64,000 bases of DNA, taken from contig NW_026570376.1 in the NCBI RefSeq assembly GCF_019649055.1, positions 186,001 through 250,000 of the forward strand. Reading direction: 5' to 3'. Shown one piece after another: positions 11,424 to 20,759 of this stretch. The notes below the pieces were generated by a model. That model saw only the letters and a list, made by a program, of their open reading frames with translations, made no database searches and had not been told where the DNA came from. Made by a program: the position numbers and the translations under genes. The stretch comes from Paramacrobiotus metropolitanus. Taxonomy: Eukaryota > Tardigrada > Eutardigrada > Parachela > Macrobiotidae. Each line of letters starts with the position of its first letter. The stretch's first letter is position 1.

Positions 11424-14400
11424 GGAGGCCGCGGGAATTATGGGAATAATCGAGGCGGATATTCCCGCTCGTACACGGAGACGGTAATTCCTCAGCCACA
11501 GAATTTGGTAGCTCCTGTGCAGCCTGTTCTGAATGTCTCCCAGCCGCAATTTGTTCCAGTCCCGGTGTTTCAACAGCCGCAATATGTTGAGCAACAACAC
11601 CCGGTGCAATTTGCGCAGACCTTTCCGCAGCCTATCCCCATGCAGGCTCCGATACCCGTTCCGATGCAAATGATGAATCCGATGATGCCGGTTATGCAAC
11701 CGCAGTTCCAACAACCGGTACAGAACTTCGATCCGCAGTACCAACAGGATGGCCCTGCGAATAACAATAACTATAATGGCGGCAATAATCGTGGAAATTA
11801 CCGAAATAATAATAATAATTATCGCGGACGCGGTGGTTACAACAACAACAATAATCGTCAGCAAAATAACCAGAATTACCGACAAAATCAGCAGGCTACC
11901 AGCCAACCTCCGTTTGATGAACGGAATATCCTGAAGGATAAATGGCGAACAAATCGCGGAGTCGAAATCTGCTTCCGCTGTCATGGTCTACATCCAGCGG
12001 CAGGTTGCACCAATCAGTTTGTCCTGCCTCGGCAGTACGAGCCGTCTGCGGAATTATTGGCTCGATATAACAATCCGCAGCAACAAATTAACATGATGGA
12101 ATTAGACTTACCTGCTGGTTTGTCTTCTCCGACGCCCCAATGTAATAAAATGGAAGTTCAGGATTTTTCCCAGTACCCGCTAGCGGATCATGTGTGCTTG
12201 TTGCCGACACTCGACGCTCAGGCATGGTATTCTGTAATTGATATTAATTATCAGAAAGTGAAAACCATGTTAGACACCGGCTCTAGCATTTCAGTTATGT
12301 CTCTGAAAATGGCGAATGAATTAAAATTAAACATCCATCGGTGTCCTGATCATATTAAGGGCAGAGTCGTTCATACGGCCTACCAGGGAAGACAATTAAT
12401 CGAGCCGTTGTCGGTGGTGGTCACCCTCCATGAATTTGGGATGGCTTTCGAGCATGCAGTACTTGTGAGTTCCACTTTTGATCGGGACCACGTTGTTTTA
12501 GGTTTGGACTTTTTAGCTACAAAACCTTTTATATTAGATATGAATACAATGACCTGGCGTCTCTCGCGTAGACAGCCTAATGCTCCGGCATTTTTCCGTC
12601 GTGAGACTCACCTCATGTCCGACGTCATTCGCTCGCACGATTTTGACCCGCTAATCCCTCCGGGAGTTAAGCCGTCCCCCACAATTCCTGCGTTGATGTT
12701 AACAGAGCGAATTGGCGTAGCTAAAGAAGCAAAATTTGTACCATATGAGTCAGCCCATTTAATTCTGGCGAAAGCAGATCCAGAAATTTGTATTTTACAC
12801 TTACAAAAAGCCAAGCAGGAGTGGCCGCGTCCTGTCCAATTGCCACCAACAACAAAAGTGACTGATGCCCCAGTGAAAACGGTAGTTAAAGAAACTGCAC
12901 CTGTACAGACAGCACAGATCAAAAAGGGATCAGATCAGCGTGACGAAGAGTTTGTTCGAAGTGTTGTCCAGGAGATGATTCGTCAATATCTCCCTAAAGC
13001 AGCCTCGGTGGCGGATGAACCGGTTAAACCTATAATTAAAAAGGAAATTAAAACGGAGAAACACCCAGAACCAAGTCAAGTTCGTGGGGGAGGCGGTGAG
13101 ACAGTTGTACATAATATGCAGTCAAGTTCGCGGGGGAGAGAACAGGCGTCTTCTCAGCAGCCAGTTAAAAAGGAAAAAGTTGTTCAGCCGTCACCGGCAA
13201 GCAGTCCGAGTACCTCGTCTCCGACATCGGTTAGTCCCGTGCTTAATTCTGGCTCCAGTCAAGTTCGTGGGGGTGACGATTCCCTGCAACTTCCGATTCG
13301 TATTGCTTCGATGGATGCAGTCCTTAAACAGCATCCTGCAACAAAATACCTATATATGGGTGTCCTAGAAAAATCCGCTAAATCCGTGGAATGTTTAAGC
13401 ATGGATAATAAACTGCTAAATGTCATACCTGTTAAACGCGATCGCAGAGACGTTGATGAAGTCCACGATTATCCTTCTTACATGGCACGGAATCCAGAGT
13501 TGAAGAAGTGGATGACGCCGATGGATAGGCCACAGGATAAACAGTTGTTTCCATCGGAACAACGTTTCAGAGATCCACAGTTTTGGCGCGAAACTCAGCA
13601 GCAATGTGTTGATAGCCGGATGTGGTACAAAATGTACAAAAAGCCGTCGCATGCTAATACCAATTTTACTAAGTACGAAATAAATCGGTTCGTAATCTGT
13701 GAAGGGATTTTATGTAGAGTCCCTGATCATAGTGGTGCTTGCCCGAGAATTTACGTGCCGCACCAATGGCGACAGAAATTGATAGCCTGCTTTCACGAAA
13801 TTTTAATCCATAAGCAAGCCTACGGCCGGCATGAAAAGCTATATCCGTACTTGGTGAAATTATTTTACTGGCCTGATTGTATAATTGAAGTCGAACGCTA
13901 TGAAAAGAACTGCAATGCCTGTCGAAACTCGATTAATGATCGCCGGCATTTTGAAACCTTGAAACGCACGGAGCAATTACACGCACAGAAAGCTACAGGA
14001 AAACGTAAAGTTACCTTTTCTGTGGATAACCCGGCACCAGCAGGTGAATTCGAGAATGGTAGCTTTATTCCCGCGGAAAGCATGAAGCCCGTTAACATCG
14101 GCCCGTTTCCGGTTTCCTACGAAGATATACAAGCGGAGAAGCAAAGGGAAATAAACTCTCAAATGATTAGCAACTCACCGCCGCCGAAGCCGTCTGAGTT
14201 CGTTTCAGAGGATGTCAGAGCGACCTACGATGTCTCGACAAATGTTAATATGAACGAACAGTGGGAAATCTGGAATGAAATACAGAAACAGAAAGCATTG
14301 AGTGAGTCTGTAGCTGTAAACCCAGCGCAACCCACCGTGGGAAATTACGAACCATCACCGGAAGGTTCGGGAAGGAGTTCTTTTCGGCGTAAAAAGTCCA

Positions 14401-15944
14401 GTTACAGCCGTAGAATCAGACGGGAATATGCGGAAAGAGAGGCGGCAAGCCAGATGTCAGCTGAGACAGTGCAGCCAGCACTGGTAGTACAACAGCCGGT
14501 GGCTAAAAATTTGCCCAAACGGTCTCAGGACGTCCGTGAGTCCACAGATATTCCGGCTTGCGTGTATTCGAAGGATGTCATCGAGCTGGCATATAGAGAC
14601 GCCCACCTGAAACAGGCACAAGCACAAGTTGAAGTTAATTCAGTCGAACATGATATTTACCGCTTTGAGCCAGAACCTGGTCCGATTGATTGCTTCAAAA
14701 TGGAGTTATTCCCGGCTTCACCGGTGATAATTCAACCCCACTCGCAGGGAATTATTCGCGCAAAGACGTCTATGTCCGATGAGCAATTTATGGAGTTTCA
14801 GGATGAGTATTTATATACTCAGCCTTTTCTCTACGAAGGAAAAATTCCAGAATCAAATAAAAATGCGGTATTACTGGACGGCGTTTTAACGCTAAACGAA
14901 TACGGAAATTGTAGAGTATGCGTTGTAAATGTCTCTGACAAACCACTGGTTTTAAATGAGGAAACAAACCTGGGTGAAGTCGCGCTCGTGGACGCTGTCT
15001 ACCAGATGGACTCTCCAGAGTTTCAGCACAGTTGTCAAGAAGCGATTACTGGCATTCCTGCAGATAGCGAAAAGGCAGTCCCGGTGCCGAAGAAAATAAA
15101 TGAATGCATGGTTATCCAGTCGCCGCCATCCGCTGTTGCCGTTGTCGATCCTGAAACAGAAGAAACTTTCGCGAAAATTAAAGTGGGAGACATTTGCCCC
15201 AGCAAGGACGAATTAAAAGCCATCTTTTACCAAGCAAAAGCTGTCTTACCGACTAAGGCGCGTCCTGTGGGATGCTGTACCATTTATGAGCACTCTGTGG
15301 ATACAGGTACAAGTTTGCCGGTTAGAACGCCTCCGTACCGTACATCGTTTGAAGATCGCAAGTGGCTCCAAGCTAAAACACAAGAAATGATTAAAGATGG
15401 TATTATTGAGCCTACAAATTCGGCATGGGGAAGTCCTATTTGTATTGTGAAAAAGAAGGATAAATCTCGGCGATTAACCGTGGATTTTCGTAAATTAAAC
15501 GAACGGTTAATGGGCAGCAGTTACCCGCTTCCCAGAGTTGACGACATATTAAATGCCCTCGATAAAGCTACTGTCTTCAGTAAAATAGATTTAAAGAGTG
15601 GCTTTTGGCAAATAAAAATTAAACCAGAAGACCGGTGTAAAACAACGATGGTGGGGGAAGAATTTACGTTCCAGTATAAGGTCTTACCTTTTGGAATGAA
15701 GGACGCGCCTTCGGCTTTCCAGCGCGCCATGGATTTGACGCTTGCGAACATGAAGTGGAGGAACGTGTTGGTTTTATTGATGACATTATTGTCTTCAGTA
15801 AAAACCTGGCTGATCATATGCGGGATTTACAGGAGCTTTTCCTGCGGCTCCAGGAATGCGGCTGGACCATTAATCCTGAAAAAACAGAATTATTTGTTAA
15901 TTCGATTACGTTCTTGGGTCATACGGTCGATCAATTTGGTATAA
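11424..15944 (+). CDS. pol: Pol, part 1: Asn-rich linker, zinc knuckle, protease, extra H2C2 domain, RT N-terminal half
   Basis: Open from the TGA to 15944 (first start-like codon 11505). Counting from 11505: Gln/Pro- then Asn/Arg/Gly-rich linker to about 145; CX2CX3HX4C knuckle CFRCHGLHPAAGC at 156; aspartic protease DTGSSISVMS at 257; a long Lys/Ser/Pro linker with three SQVRGG-like repeats (about 523-592); an integrase-type zinc domain at about 760-806 (H at 13794, CNAC at 13911) ending FYWPDCIIEVERYEKN; a further linker; and RT from about 1265 with SPICIVKKKD, LTVDFRKLN, FSKIDLKSGFWQI and LPFGMKDAPSAFQRAM. The useful frame ends at the T run 15772-15775, just before the catalytic DD motif, after which the coding moves to the next ORF; 15776-15944 is out of frame. 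A zinc domain ahead of RT is unusual. Confidence 0.9.
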   Translation, partial: GGRGNYGNNRGGYSRSYTETVIPQPQNLVAPVQPVLNVSQPQFVPVPVFQQPQYVEQQHPVQFAQTFPQPIPMQAPIPVPMQMMNPMMPVMQPQFQQPVQNFDPQYQQDGPANNNNYNGGNNRGNYRNNNNNYRGRGGYNNNNNRQQNNQNYRQNQQATSQPPFDERNILKDKWRTNRGVEICFRCHGLHPAAGCTNQFVLPRQYEPSAELLARYNNPQQQINMMELDLPAGLSSPTPQCNKMEVQDFSQYPLADHVCLLPTLDAQAWYSVIDINYQKVKTMLDTGSSISVMSLKMANELKLNIHRCPDHIKGRVVHTAYQGRQLIEPLSVVVTLHEFGMAFEHAVLVSSTFDRDHVVLGLDFLATKPFILDMNTMTWRLSRRQPNAPAFFRRETHLMSDVIRSHDFDPLIPPGVKPSPTIPALMLTERIGVAKEAKFVPYESAHLILAKADPEICILHLQKAKQEWPRPVQLPPTTKVTDAPVKTVVKETAPVQTAQIKKGSDQRDEEFVRSVVQEMIRQYLPKAASVADEPVKPIIKKEIKTEKHPEPSQVRGGGGETVVHNMQSSSRGREQASSQQPVKKEKVVQPSPASSPSTSSPTSVSPVLNSGSSQVRGGDDSLQLPIRIASMDAVLKQHPATKYLYMGVLEKSAKSVECLSMDNKLLNVIPVKRDRRDVDEVHDYPSYMARNPELKKWMTPMDRPQDKQLFPSEQRFRDPQFWRETQQQCVDSRMWYKMYKKPSHANTNFTKYEINRFVICEGILCRVPDHSGACPRIYVPHQWRQKLIACFHEILIHKQAYGRHEKLYPYLVKLFYWPDCIIEVERYEKNCNACRNSINDRRHFETLKRTEQLHAQKATGKRKVTFSVDNPAPAGEFENGSFIPAESMKPVNIGPFPVSYEDIQAEKQREINSQMISNSPPPKPSEFVSEDVRATYDVSTNVNMNEQWEIWNEIQKQKALSESVAVNPAQPTVGNYEPSPEGSGRSSFRRKKSSYSRRIRREYAEREAASQMSAETVQPALVVQQPVAKNLPKRSQDVRESTDIPACVYSKDVIELAYRDAHLKQAQAQVEVNSVEHDIYRFEPEPGPIDCFKMELFPASPVIIQPHSQGIIRAKTSMSDEQFMEFQDEYLYTQPFLYEGKIPESNKNAVLLDGVLTLNEYGNCRVCVVNVSDKPLVLNEETNLGEVALVDAVYQMDSPEFQHSCQEAITGIPADSEKAVPVPKKINECMVIQSPPSAVAVVDPETEETFAKIKVGDICPSKDELKAIFYQAKAVLPTKARPVGCCTIYEHSVDTGTSLPVRTPPYRTSFEDRKWLQAKTQEMIKDGIIEPTNSAWGSPICIVKKKDKSRRLTVDFRKLNERLMGSSYPLPRVDDILNALDKATVFSKIDLKSGFWQIKIKPEDRCKTTMVGEEFTFQYKVLPFGMKDAPSAFQRAMDLTLANMKWRNVLVLLMTLLSSVKTWLIICGIYRSFSCGSRNAAGPLILKKQNYLLIRLRSWVIRSINLV
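13075..13096 (+). repeat. Internal PPT-like copy 1 in pol
   Basis: AGTTCGTGGGGGAGGCGG matches the 3' PPT core GTTCGTGGGGG exactly over 11 bases and then continues purine-rich. It lies within the linker between protease and the first zinc domain. Confidence 0.65.
13121..13140 (+). repeat. Internal PPT-like copy 2 in pol
   Basis: GTCAAGTTCGCGGGGGAGAG has one substitution in the PPT core and shares the GTCAAG lead-in with copies 1 and 3. Confidence 0.6.
13258..13278 (+). repeat. Internal PPT-like copy 3 in pol, identical to the PPT/LTR junction
   Basis: GTTCGTGGGGGTGACG at 13263-13278 equals 30438-30453, which covers the 3' PPT and the first five bases of the LTR. A 16-base match to one fixed site is not expected by chance in 24 kb. 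It is a candidate central plus-strand start site, as known for lentiviral and Ty1 central PPTs. Confidence 0.7.
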
Positions 15945-18061
15945 GTACGGATCCAGAGAAAATTCAGGCGGTTAAGGATTTCGGCCCTATAAAAGACAAA
16001 AAAGATATACTGCGTTTCCTGGGCATGGTTGGATATTATCGCCAATTTATTAAGAATTTTCAAGAGATTGCGGAGCCGCTCCAGAAATTAATTCCTAAAA
16101 AAGTTACCTTTGAGTGGGGAACTGACCAGTGTCGGGCTGTGGAACAATTGAAGGAGGCGTTGGTGACGGCGCCGGTCCTGGCCCGTTACGATCCAGAGGC
16201 CTTGTCGAGAGTGGTTGTCGACGCCAGCACTATCGCAGTCGGCGCAGTACTCATGCAGTGCCCGCGAGATAAGCCGACGGATGTGCCAACAAACTGGCGT
16301 CCTATCGCGTATTTAAGCCGCAAGTTAACCGAGACTCAGAAAAGGCTCTACTTCCCTACTGAGCTTGAGGCCTATGCTGTTATTTGCGCTCTCAAGAAAT
16401 GGAAACACTATCTTTCTGATTATCAGTTCGAAGTACAAACTGATCACCAAGCATTGGTCTTTCTTAATAATATGCGCGATGCCGCTGGCCGCCTTGGGCG
16501 CTGGGCGTTGTATATCCAGCAATTTAACACTAAACCTGTTCACATACCTGGCAAAGAGAACGTTATTGCTGATGCCCTGAGTAGAAATCCAGGAGAGCAA
16601 CCGGCACCCGACTCCGACGACTCGGACATTGAGTTTGATTATCGGCAAACTTACCCTTTTGCCGGTGATGCAGCGATGATTGAATGTTGTTTTGCGGTTT
16701 TGGAGAGGGATTATGTGGACATCCGGTTCGAAATGATGTCGGCTGAAGTGAAGGCAGTCTCCCAGGAGGACATGCAAGCCTTCGACGCTGATAAAGTCCA
16801 AAAGTTGATTACGGATGATAAAGCCTCACACTGGGCTGAGGAGCAGTCTCGCGATGCCCGAATTGTCCGATGGCGACTGCTCCTAGAAAATAAAAAGGAA
16901 AAAATGTCAGAGCACGAGAGATTACATCTAAACAAATTTGTAGTGAAACAGGGCGTTGTATACTACAAGTTCGAATTAAACCGGAAGATCTATTACTGCA
17001 TGTATGTACCTGTTCACTGGCGGCTTCAGTTCCTTCAGGATAACCATGATTCCCCGTTAGCGGCACACTTGGGCGTCCTGGCCACCTATAAGAGGATGTA
17101 TAAATATTTTTATTGGCCCCGTATGTTCGAGTCTGTTAAAAGTTATTGTGCCTCTTGCCCGGCGTGCCTTGCACAAAATCCTCTTGCTACGGCACCGGCC
17201 GGTGCTCTCCAGTCAAATCCGACGGTTCCTCCCCGGTTAGTTTGGGCAATTGACGTTGCTCCGGCCCTCCCAACGACGGAATCTGGAAACAAAAACATAA
17301 TTATTGCAGTAGATTACGGGAGCAAATACATAGTCGCAGAGGCAGTTGAGAGAAATGACGCTGCCACTTTGGCGTTGTTCTTTTATCGTCGTATCCTCAC
17401 GGTCTTTGGTATGCCTGTACACATCACTTCAGACCGCGGCAGTAATTTCATGTCTGAAATGTTTCGGGAGCTTCTCGCTCTCGCTGGTGTTGCTCACGCA
17501 CCGACGGCGTCAGGCCACCAGCAGGGTAACGGTCTTGTTGAAAAACGTGTAGGGGAAATCAAGAAGGCGTTGGCGAAGTATGTTAATGAACAGCAAAGTG
17601 ACTGGGATATATTCCTCCCAGCACTTTGTGCTTTTTTTAACAGTAAGGTTGTGGAGAGAACGGGTCGCTCACCATTCTTCATGATGCATGGCACCGAGAT
17701 GCGCTTACCGATAAATAACTTCCTGCCTTTTGAAGAGGATTTCGTGATTCCTGCTCACGTATATGTACAGCAGATGCAGCGCGGCCTTGGTGAGGCCCTG
17801 GACTTGGTGAATGCAGAAGAGTTTCGCCATAAACTAAAAGATAAAATTAGATATGATGCCAATATATCCCATACCTCGTATAAACCGGGAGATCAGGTTT
17901 TGGTGTACGTACTTCATAGAAAAGTGGGGAAGAATCCATCCCTTATGCCCCGTTGGACTGCTGGATGGGAAATCGTGCGTCAGTCAGGGCCAGTGCATTA
18001 TGTAGTAAAAGTAACCGGCGCGGAAATGTCAAAACTGACACTGTACATGTCAGCCGTTTAA
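15755..18061 (+). CDS. pol: Pol, part 2: RT C-terminal half, RNase H, integrase
   Basis: Meaningful from about 15776. It opens at the RT catalytic box FIDDIIVFSKN and continues with the thumb (FLGHTVDQFGI, FLGMVGYYRQFI). RNase H follows with VVVDASTIAVGAVL, TELEAYAVICALKKW and VQTDHQAL. The canonical integrase zinc domain is at 17040-17175 (ending CPAC), and the catalytic core has D at 17252, D at 17432 and E at 17540, with 35 residues between the last two (DD35E). A GPY-like C-terminal domain follows (MPRWTAGWEIV). The reading changes frame again near the A run at 18024-18026, and the last 12 codons before the stop at 18061 are out of frame. The break before the catalytic aspartates would inactivate this copy unless it is a sequencing error or a frameshift site. 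Confidence 0.92.
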   Translation: MEERVGFIDDIIVFSKNLADHMRDLQELFLRLQECGWTINPEKTELFVNSITFLGHTVDQFGISTDPEKIQAVKDFGPIKDKKDILRFLGMVGYYRQFIKNFQEIAEPLQKLIPKKVTFEWGTDQCRAVEQLKEALVTAPVLARYDPEALSRVVVDASTIAVGAVLMQCPRDKPTDVPTNWRPIAYLSRKLTETQKRLYFPTELEAYAVICALKKWKHYLSDYQFEVQTDHQALVFLNNMRDAAGRLGRWALYIQQFNTKPVHIPGKENVIADALSRNPGEQPAPDSDDSDIEFDYRQTYPFAGDAAMIECCFAVLERDYVDIRFEMMSAEVKAVSQEDMQAFDADKVQKLITDDKASHWAEEQSRDARIVRWRLLLENKKEKMSEHERLHLNKFVVKQGVVYYKFELNRKIYYCMYVPVHWRLQFLQDNHDSPLAAHLGVLATYKRMYKYFYWPRMFESVKSYCASCPACLAQNPLATAPAGALQSNPTVPPRLVWAIDVAPALPTTESGNKNIIIAVDYGSKYIVAEAVERNDAATLALFFYRRILTVFGMPVHITSDRGSNFMSEMFRELLALAGVAHAPTASGHQQGNGLVEKRVGEIKKALAKYVNEQQSDWDIFLPALCAFFNSKVVERTGRSPFFMMHGTEMRLPINNFLPFEEDFVIPAHVYVQQMQRGLGEALDLVNAEEFRHKLKDKIRYDANISHTSYKPGDQVLVYVLHRKVGKNPSLMPRWTAGWEIVRQSGPVHYVVKVTGAEMSKLTLYMSAV

Positions 18062-18996
18062 AGCCGTATAATTTCCGCGACGTCGATACTATTCTACAAG
18101 ATGAGCACTTACCGAAGTTGCTCGATTGTGTGGAGAAGGAGTGCCCCGATGAATTAGTTGAGGCACCCGCGCCGCCGCCGGTGATTCCATCCGTTGACTC
18201 AGCATCGTCGCGCCTTGATGCTGAGTATGCTGAATATCTGGATAACCAGATGGAAGCGGTTCCATTGCTTAAAACCCGCTCCGGGCGTGTGGTGAAACCT
18301 GTGGAAAGACTTGTGAACCAGATAAACGACAAAAAGCGTAAAAGAGACCCGTCGGCTGATGCTAAAAAGCGCATGGCCACAAATGATAGAGAACCGGCTA
18401 TTCTGAATGTATCCCAGCCGGGAGGGGGTCAATCCGAACCAGCTGAACTATTGGCCAGTCATACTTCGTCAATTACCTGTAGCGCAATGGAGATTGGGCC
18501 GGCGCAGCCAGCAAAAACTTCTTTAGCAGTTGTTGAAGACAGAATTCTTCCAGTCCCGGCTTGGGCGCGTCCAATTGAGCAGTTCTGGCCTCAGGGTGTA
18601 ATATCCGATGACGCCCTTGATAAACAGGAATTCTGGAAGTATCGCCAGATGGAGTGCAGTGACATGATGTTGTGGGACGCCGTTGTTGATGGAGATTGCA
18701 CTCTTGAGGAATCTGCATACGCGGCCTGGCATCTTCCTTTAGTTCTAAAAGTAAACGGCATTATTTGCCATTATGGAGAAAAACAGGACATTGCAAAAAG
18801 GGTACCTAAAATTCTCATTCCTTATCAGTGGCGTAAAATCTTAGTTGAGTCTGTACATCGGCGGTTGTTGCATAAGTATAACAGTAATATTACGCCGTAT
18901 GATTACTTGTATAGAAGTCTTCGTCTCTTCTGGCCGGAAATGAGGCGTGATTGTGATTATTTTATAAAAATCTGTACCTTATGCAATAACGATTAA
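17953..18996 (+). CDS. pol: Pol, part 3: integrase C-terminus and terminal extra H2C2-like domain
   Basis: Useful from about 18027, where it supplies the end of the integrase C-terminal domain (VHVSRLKPY). A disordered Pro/Ala/Lys-rich linker follows, with basic patch KKRKRDPS-like sequence near 18340 and a second LNVSQP motif. The last 130 residues form a module FWKYRQMECSDMMLW ... ILIPYQWRKILVESVHRRLL ... LFWPEMRRDCDYFIK then CTLC, ending at 18996. This resembles the zinc module before RT (FWRETQQQCVDSRMW ... YVPHQWRQKLIACFHE ... LFYWPDC ... CNAC) more than the canonical one. The second histidine seems lost, so zinc binding is uncertain. A chromodomain, often found here, is absent. Confidence 0.75.
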   Translation: MDCWMGNRASVRASALCSKSNRRGNVKTDTVHVSRLKPYNFRDVDTILQDEHLPKLLDCVEKECPDELVEAPAPPPVIPSVDSASSRLDAEYAEYLDNQMEAVPLLKTRSGRVVKPVERLVNQINDKKRKRDPSADAKKRMATNDREPAILNVSQPGGGQSEPAELLASHTSSITCSAMEIGPAQPAKTSLAVVEDRILPVPAWARPIEQFWPQGVISDDALDKQEFWKYRQMECSDMMLWDAVVDGDCTLEESAYAAWHLPLVLKVNGIICHYGEKQDIAKRVPKILIPYQWRKILVESVHRRLLHKYNSNITPYDYLYRSLRLFWPEMRRDCDYFIKICTLCNND

Positions 18997-19344
18997 ACAA
19001 GCTGAGCGGCCGTCTAAATATGTACATTCCTTTTATTTTTAAATTTTACAGGGTTGAAATTTTATTCCTTAACGCATTAAAATTGTTTGGAAAGTTCCCA
19101 TTAAATCTGTGTGTACGTACGGATTGAGTAGTCGTATTCGCCATTGGACAGTCCGCAGTGACGTGGTCGCGTTCGTTGCTCTTCCTGCATATTAGCTGCG
19201 TAGGAAAGTTGCTCTTAGCTGGCAGCAAATCAAATTCATACCTGCAAAGATTTGTGTCTGTCATTAAGTCGCCTTCGGTCTCGTTTGTGTGTTCTCCTTC
19301 CTTGTACTGATTTTATGCCTAACAATTTCTGATATACCGCTATA
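18997..19344. other. Spacer between pol and the first accessory ORF
   Basis: No ORF. A pyrimidine-rich tract ending TTTTACAG at 19042-19051 looks like a splice acceptor and could produce spliced mRNAs for the ORF at 19345; there is no obvious TATA box. Confidence 0.35.
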
Positions 19345-20193
19345 ATGTATCGTCCGAAAGTGCCGTCACATCCTTCTTATCAGCATGAGGATACCACGAG
19401 TTCCTCGGAGAATTCTGTGCAGGTTTTGGCAGATGTCTTGGCCGATGTTCAGCCGCCAATGTATCCCGATCCTCATGTTGGATGGCCTGAACCAACATTT
19501 GAATGGTCCCATCGCATGGTGGATTGTGGCCTTCGTCCGTCTCCGCACGACTACGCTCGTGGAGGAAAGAGTTATATTCCCCCGTCTGGTTTGATACATT
19601 GTCCCTACAATCCGGACACCGATTATGTCGAGCTGCACTCCGAAACTCGATTGCGTTTCCGCGGCAAGATTTACCATAATGGATCGGAGATGACGTTGGA
19701 CAAATACAACCGCTTTGTTCACACTCTAGATTTGTCAAAGGACGCACACTATGCATTGTTGCGTTACCTGCGGGTGGACTTCCGCCAAGGATGGCTCATC
19801 GGGCAAATTGTTTGCGAACTCCGTCGGAACTACGGCATCAATGTGGTGCGCAATCCTGTCGAGTTTCTCACCGCGTTGGATTATGTCCCGGGGGAAACGG
19901 GAGATCATGGTGCCGTTGTTACGCTCGTGGACGCGTATAATCAGCATATCGAGGAATTGGTTTCCAATATTGACGAGGATCACCGCTTGGAAGCAGAGCA
20001 GCGCTATTTCGATCGTCTGAATGCAGCGGATCCGCGCTCGTCATCCCAACAACAGCAGCAATTGCAACAAACTCGTTGGCTGTTACATGAAGGACAGGAG
20101 AAGCGTGGCCCGGGTAAACTGGATGCTTCGATCGCCAAACGCCATCGTCCACGTCGTGATGACGACAATGATAACATGGGTGCCGCTGTTTAG
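19345..20193 (+). CDS. Accessory protein A (unknown family; related to the ORF at 27152)
   Basis: 282 aa from ATG 19345. The middle of the protein (about 70-170) looks folded: GLIHCPYNPD, then RFRGKIYHNGSEMTLDKYN and a helical region FRQGWLIGQIVCELRRNYG. A coiled or helical region near 195-220 precedes a polyglutamine run (SSSQQQQQLQQ) and a basic/acidic tail (KRHRPRRDDDNDN) that could act as a nuclear signal. The PYNPD block and the following layout recur in the 439-aa product at 27152, so the two are probably diverged paralogues. A possible AATAAA follows at 20437. The function is unknown. Confidence 0.7.
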   Translation: MYRPKVPSHPSYQHEDTTSSSENSVQVLADVLADVQPPMYPDPHVGWPEPTFEWSHRMVDCGLRPSPHDYARGGKSYIPPSGLIHCPYNPDTDYVELHSETRLRFRGKIYHNGSEMTLDKYNRFVHTLDLSKDAHYALLRYLRVDFRQGWLIGQIVCELRRNYGINVVRNPVEFLTALDYVPGETGDHGAVVTLVDAYNQHIEELVSNIDEDHRLEAEQRYFDRLNAADPRSSSQQQQQLQQTRWLLHEGQEKRGPGKLDASIAKRHRPRRDDDNDNMGAAV

Positions 20194-20436
20194 CCAATTG
20201 CCTATAAACTCAGCATTCAATTGGCTTTTCCTACTATTTTTCTGGTATAGTTCATATTTTGCTTGGCCATCTATACTTTGGCGCAGCTGGAGATAAATAG
20301 TTCTTCTCTAGTTTTAAGTTTTTGTACAGTCGTTTCCCTTTTACGGTTAGCTTTTTGACATAATCTTATGTTGTACAGACTCCGCTGTGTTTTGGCTTAC
20401 CATTTATCCGCAGGAGATAGATTTGGACCGTTCCGC

Positions 20437-20442
20437 AATAAA
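20437..20442 (+). terminator. Poly(A) signal AATAAA after accessory ORF A
   Basis: The first AATAAA after the stop at 20193 on this strand, 244 nt downstream. Confidence 0.4.
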
Positions 20443-20586
20443 ATCTGGTTAAATAGGTTGAAATTCTTATTGCTAGTATCAAATTGTGTGGAAATAGCTA
20501 AAAGCTCGTTAGGAAACACGAAAACTCTAAAAAATCTCAAGAAAGATCCTAGATTTCATGTTAGAATGTGTAGAGTACTCTGGGCA

Positions 20587-20645
20587 TGTCAACCGCCCGA
20601 ACGTAGCCAAATGTTAGGGCAGTCGCAGTTTGAGTGCACACAGCT
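20587..20645 (+). promoter_or_regulatory. Shared promoter-like module upstream of accessory ORF B
   Basis: TGTCAACCGC is followed by GGGCAGT and TTTGAGT; the same three blocks in the same order occur at 26971-27010 ahead of the ORF at 27152. The distance from TGTCAACCGC to the ATG is 173 here and 181 there. This suggests a common Pol II promoter type used by accessory genes. Confidence 0.5.
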
Positions 20646-20759
20646 GTTTCTGGTCTGCACAGCTGCAGTGTGTCAGCAGTTTTCATGTTTGGATCTGCAG
20701 CTCTCTCGTCTTTTCTCATTCACATTCTTTTCCGTTTAAATCCCTACTTTTCTTTTAAA

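Noticed and set aside
11319-11984. 221-codon minus-strand ORF over the gag-pol junction
   Set aside because: It is a mirror of the Asn/RGG repeat coding on the plus strand (Ile/Val-rich reverse reading) and has no independent support.
19113-19125. 13 bases TGTACGTACGGAT shared with the LTR (7057)
   Set aside because: A 13-base match between a 572-bp LTR and 24 kb is not far from chance, and GTACGTAC is common in this window. The following sequence does not align.
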